Origin: Archegozetes longisetosus
Lineage: Eukaryota > Arthropoda > Arachnida > Sarcoptiformes > Trhypochthoniidae
Reading direction: 5' to 3'
Length of the DNA stretch: 64,000 nucleotides
Assembly: GCA_018873245.2 (NCBI GenBank)
Contig: JAEMBT020000004.1
Span: 2,962,573-3,026,572, forward strand
Positions 1-9,065 of the stretch are shown piece after piece; the stretch's first letter is position 1; the number at the start of each line of letters is the position of its first letter. A program made the translations under genes and the position numbers. Below the pieces are notes generated by a model that saw only the letters and a list, made by a program, of their open reading frames with translations, was not told where the DNA came from and made no database searches.

Positions 1-2444
1 ACCAGTAGTTCTTTGAGAACAGTTAGATGAGGAACATGGAGGGGTATCAATACTTGCATCATATGTCTGATCAATTATTTCCGTGGTTTCTTGAGAATTT
101 TTAATCACAGACGAGTCCGTTACTTTGTATTCTGAAACGAACATTTTCGGTTTTATTTCATTCGAAGTAGATTTGGAGGTTTCAAAAATTTTCTGTTTAA
201 TGGAGTTGTGAGTTCTGTTGAGATGACTGTCCAAATCTAAGTTTTGATCTTTTAACTTGACTTCCATTTCATTGTTGTATTCTATCAAAAGTTTGTCGAC
301 TAAATCCTTAAAACAGTTTTCTAATGAAATTTTTCGAAATTTTTGATCAATTTCGACATGAGTAACAACCGAATTATGATCTTCGTTTACTTTTTCAGTA
401 TTGTTATCAAAATGTGATGAATGAGACATAGAATGTAAACTTTCAATCTTTTCATTTCGAGGATTTATCAAAGATATGCTTCTTTGTGCTTCGATCTCTT
501 GGTGAGAGCTTTGACATGAATCCTTGAGGTCCTCGCGAGATTCTGTCTTTGACTGCCATAAATTATCCACAACTAGATTTTCACCATAAGTTGATTTTTC
601 TAAATTCTTTCCCAATCTTTCTCTACTGTTTTTCTCATCTTTATTCAGCTTTTGAGCACAACTATCTTTTACTTCGATCATATTTCCTGCTTTCAGTAAA
701 TTTGAACTATATCCAGGATCATCATCAGTATGACTGACATTATGTTCTTCTAATTCGTTGAACAATTTTTCTATTGATGGTGCTGAGAATTGAGTCAGTT
801 CAGGATCTTCAAGTTGTTTCATTGAGTCAATAATCCTCATCTTTTCGTTTTCATGAAATTCTTGTGTCAAATATACAGAGATCATTAAGGAAAATTTTCT
901 TTCTTTTAAATTCATAAGCTCTGTAGTGATCCAAAAGTATTTAGTATTTAGTATTTGTTACATTGACTGCATAGTCAAATTTCGTCAGGAATTCTTTTTC
1001 CATATTTCCTTTAGAGAACTCAACAGTTTCTTCTATGAACATTGTCAATACTTTCTTTTTATTTATTTCACAGATATTTGAAAAGTGCTTTTCGTATAAA
1101 AAATTCTTAAAACCAGCTTTAAATGACTCTTTCATATTCGTTTCATAGAGCACGATGATTTTTCTTAAAACTTGCTGGTATTGAATGCGTGCGTCATTCA
1201 ATATAACTTTAACTTTCTCTTCGAAAGATTTAAATTTTTTTTCTAAGTTTTGCTCTAACATGGCATAATATTTTACTTTGTATTCTGCAATGAACTTTTT
1301 TGGTTTTATTCCATTCGAATTAGATTTGAAGGTTTCAAAAATTCTCAGTTTAATGAAATTATGAGTTCTGTTGAGATAACTGCCCAAATCTAAGTTTTGA
1401 TCTTTTAACTTGACTTCCATTTCATTATTGTATTCCATCAAAAGATTATCTACTAAATCTTTAAAACAGTTCTCTATTGAATTTTTTTTCAAACTTTTCA
1501 TTCAATTTCGTAATATAAGTTTCAAACAACTCAATTAATTCATATGCATTTATATATTCACTAGTGCTTGGCTTTCTCTTTTTCTGCATCTCTTCTATAT
1601 TAAAAAGTTTGAAGTCTATCAAGTTTTTGAGATCAAATGAAAACTGCTTGTTTAGTTCAGATAACTTGATAGTATTTGAGTTGATATTAATTTCTGGATT
1701 ACCCAACAAACAACAATTCAAGTCATGATAATTCTGATTCAATTTCATATTTCCAATTAGGTTCTGAATATATTTTGATCCTTCAGTAAAACCAAATCCA
1801 AATTGCTTATTGTGAACATAAGGACTCCAATCACGTATCAAAAACCAAACATCCTTTGAAAATTCAATTGAAGTATCCCTTACTGAAAATCTGGATAGTA
1901 TCTCTTCGAGTGTTGAAGACTCTTGATTCTGTTATAAGAAGGTTTTTTAAAAATTAAAAAATTTTATTCAATAGATAACATAAAATGGTATTACAGGTAG
2001 AAATAGTCTACAATTGTAAATAATTGTGGATGAAGTCACAAGAAAAAGACCTAATATATCTTGTTCTCGTTGTGATGACATTTCATAATCAAAAACGAAG
2101 TCAGAATCTATCAAAAATACAGCAGTTTTTTCGATTTCTTTGTTAATTTCACCTGTTATAATGAATGGTTTTGAAGTCAATTTTATAACTGGTATTTTAT
2201 CATTATCTTCGTTAGTAATCTTGGAATTTATAATGACTTCTTCACTCCCGGGCCACTCATCTTTATGTTCACTATTCATGTAATTTACTAAACAGTTGAT
2301 AAAAAATGTTTTTCCTTGACCTTTAGGGCCAACAATTGAAATAATAGCAATTTTATCACAATTTTTGGCTGAAGTTATCGCTGAATGCAATCGTTCAGTA
2401 TTGAGTATATATTTACCATCAATTATCTCTATTATCTCATCCAT
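1..2444 (-). CDS. Atlastin/GBP-like GTPase, 3' end beyond window, frame broken in exon 2
   Basis: This is a dynamin-superfamily GTPase of the atlastin/GBP type, a family that normally drives ER membrane fusion. ATG is at 2444. Exon 1 is 2444-1995 (150 residues). An intron at 1994-1929 joins in phase 0. Exon 2 is 1928-962. A possible 43-nt intron at 961-919 leads to exon 3, 918-1, which is open to the edge. Seen: P-loop GPKGQGKTF near residue 45; LIDSDFVFD at the G3 position, where atlastins have DTQG, so the glycine is replaced; IRDWSPY matching the atlastin G4 RDW motif; then a helical middle domain. No transmembrane hairpin is visible. Exon 2 shifts frame at an A8 run (plus 1482-1489). About 73 residues of the tail recur in exon 3. 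Family assignment is fairly sure; GTP hydrolysis and an intact product are doubtful. Confidence 0.7.
127..347 (-). repeat. Duplicated tail segment of the atlastin-like gene, copy 2
   Basis: This stretch is close to identical, at DNA and protein level, to 1274-1495 in the preceding exon. Both encode NCFKDLVD..L..EYNNEMEVK, then KLKDQNLDL, NRTHN and EYKV. The copies lie about 1.15 kb apart in the same orientation and both stay open apart from the A8 run, so this is an internal tandem duplication of a helical tail domain. Confidence 0.85.
1274..1495 (-). repeat. Duplicated tail segment of the atlastin-like gene, copy 1
   Basis: Partner of 127-347. It lies in exon 2 directly after the GTPase and middle domain and spans the A8 run at its 5' end. 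The protein is charged and helical with no transmembrane segment. Confidence 0.85.
1482..1489 (-). other. A8 homopolymer frameshift in the atlastin-like gene
   Basis: The upstream frame runs into this run, reads EKFEKKFNRELF and stops at 1461. The downstream frame reads EKNSIENCFKDL. Removing one A joins the two. The duplicated copy near 345 reads RKISLENCFKDL without interruption, so seven A is the likely ancestral state. It may be a true mutation or a sequencing error. Confidence 0.7.
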
Positions 2445-3316
2445 TTTGAAATACACGGGTTGAATCTATTGAAATAAGTTTAAGACAAATTATATTAGGT
2501 TTGCTTATGTTTTGAATTAATTACTGTGAACAGAGCAAGGAGTTGTGCAAATATTAAATATTGACCGGTTATTTATAATGGTCTGAAAGTTATTGGACAA
2601 TTACCAGGTATGAAAAATTTGAAAAGTGTGGAGAGAAAATTCAAAGGGGAAGTAAAGTCAATTTTATGAGAGTGAAAGGAAAAAGAAAAGATTAATTTCT
2701 GAAAAATTTTTATTATAAATTAAAAATTGTTTAATACATAGCAAATGGCGAGAATATTGGTTATTTAAACTTAATTTGTACTTCTCGCTTGATTTTGCAG
2801 ATCTAATGAGAGTTTTTTTTGCTTACATAATCTGCAAATTATTATTTTACAATTACTTATCATTTTTCAGGAAAATTTTCTTATTTAGCTATAAGATTTT
2901 ACTGAATATTGCTATTGAAATAAATAAAACGCATTAACACTAAAATAGATTTGAGTGAAAATTTTTATACGAAAATTGATGATAGCATATCAGATTAATT
3001 GTTCTTGGGAACACCTGCTGTTGAAACTAAGTTTCAAAGAGATTTGTTTTTTTTGATAAAGATTGAAATCGATTTGTTTAAGAGCACGACTTTTGAACTT
3101 AAGGATTAAAATTTCTTCTATAATTCAAATTTTTCAAATTCATTTCTAAGAAAGTGGGGAAATGACTTCCACTCCAACCTCAATGGTGAACAATTGAAAA
3201 TATTGTAAAAGAGTAAAGATCTGGCAACCGTAAAAGCGAGTGCATAACAAGAACTTATTTAGCGAATTGTAGTAACATCAAATTAATATAAATCTCGAAA
3301 TATAATACATGTTGAG
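2445..3316. other. Intergenic, no gene seen
   Basis: A+T-rich upstream region of the atlastin-like gene up to the transposon nest. I see no long open frame, tandem array or strong inverted repeat. A promoter is expected just above 2444 but no clear TATA box was identified. Confidence 0.5.
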
Positions 3317-3360
3317 GTATAGCAGTTGGGAACGGGGCGCATCCAGTGACCATACCGATG

Positions 3361-3540
3361 CGATATATATATCATTGTATTCAGCTCAATGAGCCGAGAA
3401 GATTGATACCCTACTTGACGGGGTCGCGTGTCCTCTGACCTTTGACTCCACAAAGCTACTCCTGCTGATCTAACACCCTACATGTGGCGTATCATTAAAC
3501 TCATCTCATAGAGTTGAGGCCAATAGTACCCTACTTGACC
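3361..3540 (+). repeat. Two copies of a hairpin-plus-CTACTTGAC module
   Basis: Copies at about 3363-3418 and 3488-3539. Each reads (A)TATCATT, then a short palindromic segment rich in CTCA/TGAG, then a TTGATACCCTACTTGAC-like ending (the second copy is CAATAGTACCCTACTTGAC). Related copies lie at 6694-6745 and 6811-6863, and in reverse at 7020-7074. Confidence 0.6.
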
Positions 3541-3655
3541 TATTTGGATTAGGTTAAGTTAAATTATTAACCTATTACATTAATGTAGGTTTAGGTGGGG
3601 GACCGAGGCTGGGTTAGGTGGCAAGGCAACCTGTGATCGGTAAGTGAGCTTGAGA

Positions 3656-3697
3656 CTAAGTTAGGCTATCGCGCGGTAGCGCGATACTCTAACTTAG
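3656..3697. repeat. 42-nt GC-rich two-stem hairpin
   Basis: CTAAGTTAG, GCT, ATCGCGC, loop GGTA, GCGCGAT, ACT, CTAACTTAG. It forms a 9-bp outer stem and a 7-bp inner stem, both perfect, separated by a symmetric 3/3 internal loop. It lies inside the outer transposon at 3317-5435. Confidence 0.8.
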
Positions 3698-3804
3698 GCG
3701 AGGGCGACCTGATGAGCGTTTATCCGATTGAAGCGTAGAATTTATGAATAAATCATCAAAAAGATAGTGTCCAGCTACCTCTCCCTCCCACGCGCGCGTA
3801 TATA

Positions 3805-4691
3805 CAGTCGAGTAAAATATCCATAAGACTGCTAAAAGTTGAATAATTATTTGCTTTTGAATGGAAAAACTGATTTTTAAAATTTTTTCGGCAAAATAAA
3901 CTAGAATAAATGTAATCTCAAAACCTTTGAACAAAATTTATTTATTTCAACAAATTAAAAAGTTATAAACATTTGTATTCGAAGGGTTAAATTTTGAAGT
4001 ATTCAATACATTCAAATTATTAAGTACTAATAAACGACGTCATTTATGTATGATTTGAAGTTTTCTTTGTTTACATTTTGATTGGCATCGGAATTAAATT
4101 ATTAATTATTTTAAAAATTGCGGAATTAATTATTATGTCAGACATTCTTCAAAAACGCGAAATCGATTTCAGACGATTTATTAAATTAAGAGCTCAGAAG
4201 ACAAGTATGTGAGTGATTCTTCGGAAATATGATAATGTATAAAATGGACTATCAAATTTAGAAATAATTTTAATATTACTTAATTTTTAGAGATTTTCTA
4301 ATCGACTTATTATCGATGGTGTGAAATCGATGACAACGAAGAATTGTTTCTAACGATGCCTAATAGGATTGAATCGGTTAAGGCTGCCGGCGGAGGCCAT
4401 ACAAAATATTAATTTATTCTCATTTTCATTTATTTTCATTCAATATTTCTAAAATAAACATTACTTACGATTAAAATATTTATTAATATTAAATTTTTAT
4501 TACTTATCGGCTGAAAAACTAACACTTTCTATTGATTTATCATAACTTTTTTGTCTAGTTGATTTTAGAAAATTTGTTTATACTTTTGGAAATTTTATTC
4601 TAGTTTATTTTGCCGAAAAATTTTGAATTCGGTATATCCATTCAAAATTTATTCAACTTTTTACCAGTCTCATTGATATTTTCCTCGACTG
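3805..4691. mobile_element. Nested Tc1/mariner- or pogo-type non-autonomous element
   Basis: Inverted ends begin CAGTCGAG(T/G)AAAATATC and continue with matches for more than 100 bp (about 3805-3960 against 4530-4691). TA flanks both ends (3803-3804 and 4692-4693). The 887-bp interior holds a short open frame from ATG 4136 (MSDILQKREIDF...) that ends after about 25 codons and is not recognised. CAGT ends with TA targets are typical of pogo/Tc1 families. Confidence 0.7.
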
Positions 4692-4695
4692 TATA

Positions 4696-5350
4696 CCTCA
4701 AAAATGTACGATAGAGAAAATAAACAATATATATAAAGTAAAAACTGAAAAGCAAAGTAACTGCACGCATAATCACACATTACTAAATTATAGATCTTAT
4801 CAAAACTTAGTCATTCTTAAGAAGACAATTTATTCAACACAATTCATAAAGCGCTGAAACATTTTCAACTCTTTTTAATTTGACTTATTACTAGTTTTGT
4901 TTCAAATTATCTCTTATTTGAGATATTTTGCTTGTAATTACAAATTTATATTAAACTTTTACTCATACTTTAATAGTTTTCTTAACATTAACTTTTCAAA
5001 TATACTGTTTAGTTTTCAGATAAACGTTTTTTAGGTAAAGGTTCATCTGAACAGTTAAAGGTTAAGGAAACTATAAAACATGTTTAATAAAGTTGCAATT
5101 TCAAGCAAATAATCTCAAATAAAAGACAAAATAAACAAAACTAGTAGTAAGTTCAATTAAAAAGAGTTGATAATGTATTATCTTAGCACTGTATGAATTG
5201 TATCGAATAAATAATTGTCTTTTTAAGAATGACTAAGTTTTGATAAAATCAATAACTTAGTAATATATGATTATGTATGCAGTTACTTTACCTTTCAGTT
5301 TTCGCATTATATATATTATGTTTTATTTTCTCTACCGTACATTTTTGAGG
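4696..5350. mobile_element. 655-bp foldback element, near-complete palindrome
   Basis: The left arm begins CCTCAAAAATGTACG and the right arm ends with its reverse complement. Similarity continues through about 330 bp per arm, weakening near the centre, which is AAACGTTT at about 5025, with essentially no loop. TA flanks both sides, and the left TA directly abuts the TA of the neighbouring element. It has no coding capacity. It is either a long-TIR foldback element or an inverted duplication of a MITE. Confidence 0.75.
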
Positions 5351-5435
5351 TAAAGCTTTATATTATATAACTTTTAATGCTGAATCCAACGATATATATA
5401 TCGCGTGGGAAGTGAGCCGTTCCCAACTGCTATAC

Positions 5436-6690
5436 TCTTACCATATTTATTTGTGAATAGTTTACTATATATTTTAATGGTTATAAATTATTATATTGCT
5501 CACTGAGATCATGAAGTTTGAATTAATTTAAGCGTCAAAAAGTATTATAAGTTCATAAATTTATTAATTTAAGAAGGTATAAATAAAGTTCAATCTGCAA
5601 AAATAGGTCTACTTACGTTTAAATCAGAATGTCTTGCAGTTCTAGGGTTTCAAATCAATCGAATTTTTATTTTGACTATTGCACATATTTTATATTCTGA
5701 ATGCAATACAAAAATGGAGTTGTTATTCATGTTATCATCTCCTTTCCCACTTGTCATACGATTGTTCACTATATATCTATTATCAAAAACGAGATATAAA
5801 CGTTCAAAGACTCATAATGAAATACGATAAATAAATTCTACAGGCTCCGGAACAATGTTCATTAAATCTATTTTAAATTAGTTATTGGAGTACAAACAAG
5901 TCTCAATAAAATAAACCAATTTTGACAAACCTGGCAAAACTCTATGGACTTAATGTTAAAATCTCAACCTTACTTACTTGCACTGGAAGTATCTCAAGTG
6001 GTTATCGGATTTGAATTTCAGACTAAAATTTTATCAAAGTATTTATCCTGACATACTCAACGAATATAACTTTAGGTGTTAATATGCCCCGAGTGACCCG
6101 AAATATACTAGTTTTGCATACAAAACATGCTGTAATAACAAAACTTGTTTCAAACTTTTATTAGGGAAAATTTCTAATTACTATTACTAATTGAATTAAT
6201 TAAAGTATATCTCAATATATACTGTATGTAATTTTATATAAATTTTAACATAAAAATAATTTCTAATTTAGAATCATTTCTCATTAATTGAATTTAATAA
6301 TAAGAATCGATACATATGGAAATTGTCGTAATATATTCCTGAGAACTTTGAATTTAAATGTGTAAGAGAAATATACTTTGAAATTGATTCAAATAATTGT
6401 AATATAAACGATTGTGACAATTGTATTTTATTTGCTGTTCTCATTGTGATAATAATTTATTTAAATCATTTTTTCTACTCATATTATATACACTATACAG
6501 AGGCCACAGAAATTAAGTTGAACTATTCAAACTTTTATAACTTTTGACTGAAAAACCGATTTTGATTGTTTTTTGAAAAATATGAATCAATTCCCCCGGT
6601 TTATAAATTGTAAGATAGATTTAAATAGTTATCAAGGGTCAATCCGGGCTAATTGGTTTAAAGGGGGTTCCAACTCCCTATTATCGAGTA
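5436..6690. other. Intergenic, no gene seen
   Basis: A+T-rich sequence with no supported coding region. From about 6495 (TATACAGAGGCCACAG) the sequence resembles a transposon end, but I could not match a partner end. Confidence 0.4.
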
Positions 6691-7075
6691 TGATACATCA
6701 TTAGATTCAGTTCGCCGAACTGAACATTTTGATACCACACTTGACTACTTCTGATCGGAACCTGACCACTCCTGGCCTACTTCCAACTGGAGTGGCTGAC
6801 CCCGCTAAGTGATATATCATTGTGCTCAGTATATCGAACTGAGCATTTTGATCCCTAACTTGGTCAATTATCACAAGTAGTTCTCGAGATATCCATCTTT
6901 GTTTGGTTTAGTACTTCGTAATGGATAAACCTGGCTTACAACTCGGTAAAGCCAGGTTTGTTCATTTTCGAAAGGGTTAGTTCTGGAGAGTAAAAGTAGT
7001 CAGGTTCGGGTTGGAAGTGGTCAAGTGTGGCATCAAAATTTTCAGCTCGACGAACAGAATCTAATGATTTATCAC
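6691..7075. mobile_element. Inverted-repeat element built from the hairpin module
   Basis: The arm 6691-6766 pairs with 6999-7075 as an imperfect inverted repeat of about 76 bp starting TGATACATCATTAGATTC and ending AACCTGAC. The left arm holds a perfect mini-palindrome TTCAGTTCG-C-CGAACTGAA. The interior has another module copy (6811-6863) and an 11-bp-arm hairpin, AAACCTGGCTT at 6927-6937 with AAGCCAGGTTT at 6949-6959. There is no coding region. It is a MITE-like repeat of unknown superfamily. Confidence 0.65.
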
Positions 7076-7098
7076 ACTTGGAGGTAAAGGATCGGAAA

Positions 7099-9057
7099 TA
7101 GTGTTTGACATGAATTCCTATTCCTGCAGGAACTCCTGTCCTGTTCCTGGTCAGGAATTTACAGGAATGGGAAAGGCTATCATAACTACAGGACAGGACA
7201 GGAATTTCTGTTCAATTCTAAGTTCCTGTAAAATTTCTGGTACTATAAAAGCATTAATTGATTTATTTTTTCATTGTAATAAGTATTGACCTCTAATTAA
7301 CATCATTAGAGGTCTCAAAATCTAGTTGTTTTTCAACACATTGTGTATAATAAAGTCTAAACACATTTATATTTGATGTCTTTTTATGTGGTTTATTATA
7401 AAAATGTCTTCAAAACGGAAACAATTTTCGATTAATAAGCGTTTTAATAGAAAAACTGCAAAAAAAATGAAATGCAATCAAACAAATGCGATTTCAAACA
7501 TAAGTTAAAAACATTAATTGCAATGAATGACTCGACCATTGAATACAAACCAATCGATTATAGCTTAAATATGAAATCATTTGACCGAATAGTCAAAGGC
7601 AATACGGACACCGATTATGTAAAGTGCAATAACCGTTCGGCTATTATTAAATACAACAAAAGCTATGGCACATGTGGTCTGAAACGACATAACTGCCATC
7701 AATTACCTGAAGAATCAATTGAACGCTATTTATATAAACCTCTAATAATGAATCAAAACTTAAATCAGAATTAAGTGATGGATTGGTTATGTTTATTGCA
7801 AAAGACATGCGACCAATGAATGTCATTAAAGGCGAAGGATTTAGGCTTTTGGCCAAAAAATTCATAGAAATCGGTTCAAAATGTCCAAACATTCCTTTAG
7901 TGTTCTGCCATCAGATCGGACTGTTTCACGACATATACAACCAATGTATGAATCGCTTAAACAAAAACTCATTGAAAAGTTGTTAAATATCGACACAATT
8001 GGTATTACATGTGACCACTGGACACATGACGTGATGAAAACTAATTACATTACAATTGCTATTCAATACATAACTGAATGCAATATTCATTCAAAAGTTT
8101 TGGCCACAATTGAGACCAAAGACAAGACGTCTGTGACGACAAAAAGTGATATGAATTGTGTGTTAAATAACTTTATGTTAAGTGAAAAAACAAAAAATTT
8201 CACTACAGATAATGCGTCGGCTATGGTATTGGCATTCAGTGGTGATTTGAGACAAACGTTATGTAAAGAAAACTCTCCGACTTTGCATTTGGTTTTACCG
8301 ACAAAACAAAAAATGATTTCCTTATGTATTGCAAACCAATTAGACTCTCAATATATGAAATCATTGAAACTTATTTACACTAATAATATTGAAAAATATT
8401 TTAAAATCAATGATTTACACAAAATCTCAACCATATTATATCCACCGCTAAGAGAACTCAATTGTTTGTTATCTATTGAAGAGAAACGTCGATTGATGTC
8501 CAAGTTATCGGACCTGATGAATGAAATAAAAATCAATACAACCATAGTTTCGCAATCATTAGAAGACTATTCAATGAAAGTCGATCTCTGTTTACAAGAT
8601 TTCATTGATTTGAGTCAAACACAAGTAAACACATTTGGTTCTTAAGAGTTAGACGACTATATGAAAACTGGACGTAAGTTTGACATAAATTCTTCATTAC
8701 TCGGATATTGGGAACAAAATAAAAGTTCTTATCCCCGACTCTATCGGTTGGCTATTCGTTTGCTGTCTATCCCTGCGACCAACCTTTCAAGCGAAAGAAA
8801 TTTCAGTGCCGCTGATCCAACATTCACTGACCGTCGTTCAATACAGTCCACAGAACGTAAATGAATTGCTTTTTATTAGATCTAACTTTGATTTGTATTA
8901 AATATGCATTCATTGATTGTATTTTCATTTGATTTTTTGAATAAATAATTTTTAAAACACATATTGAATGTCAGGAAAACCGGAAAACCGGACAGAAATG
9001 AAAATTTAGGGCTCAGGACAGGACAGGAATTCCCTTTTAGTACTTTGTCGATCACTA
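7099..9057 (+). mobile_element. Decayed hAT-superfamily transposon
   Basis: Ends TAGTGTTTGACA (7099-7110) and, in reverse complement at 9046-9057, TAGTGATCGACA match at 10 of 12 bases. Both subterminal regions carry clustered CCTGTCCTG/CAGGACAGG repeats (about 7130-7210 and 9015-9030), as expected for transposase binding sites in hAT elements. Transposase remains lie between. The flanking 8-mers ATCGGAAA and GTTCAAAG do not match, so the target duplication is lost or the ends are slightly misplaced. Confidence 0.75.
7404..8864 (+). pseudogene. hAT transposase, frameshifted
   Basis: This was a BED-finger hAT transposase, the enzyme that excises and reinserts the element. Pieces in order: a basic start from ATG 7404; a BED-like finger near 7610-7710 (KCNN.S... 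GTCGLKRHNCHQ) whose second zinc cysteine looks replaced by arginine; MFIAKDMRPMNVIKGEGF (about 7789-7842) after a frame change near 7770; the ITCDHWTH and FTTDNASAM motifs, holding the first two catalytic aspartates, in a third frame (7881-8645); a stop at 8643-8645; then the C-terminal dimerisation segment LLGYWEQNKSSYPRLYRLA and LSSERNFSAA (about 8694-8816). At least two frameshifts and a stop make it inactive. Confidence 0.85.
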
Positions 9058-9065
9058 GTTCAAAG

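Larger units (their letters stand above)
3317..5435. mobile_element. Outer DNA transposon with 19-bp perfect terminal inverted repeats, filled by nested insertions
   Basis: GTATAGCAGTTGGGAACGG at 3317-3335 is repeated exactly in reverse complement at 5417-5435. Both ends also carry a GATATATATATC palindrome (about 3362 and 5391) just inside. The outer element proper is about 560 bp (3317-3802 plus 5353-5435). The interior 3805-5350 consists of two other inverted-repeat elements. TA dinucleotides abut the ends, consistent with a Tc1/mariner-type element, but no transposase is encoded. Confidence 0.75.

Noticed and set aside
3707..3740. CTGATGAG followed by GAAGC as a hammerhead ribozyme core
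   Set aside because: The conserved GAAA and a proper stem II between the two words are missing, and the neighbouring hairpin does not supply the required three-way junction.
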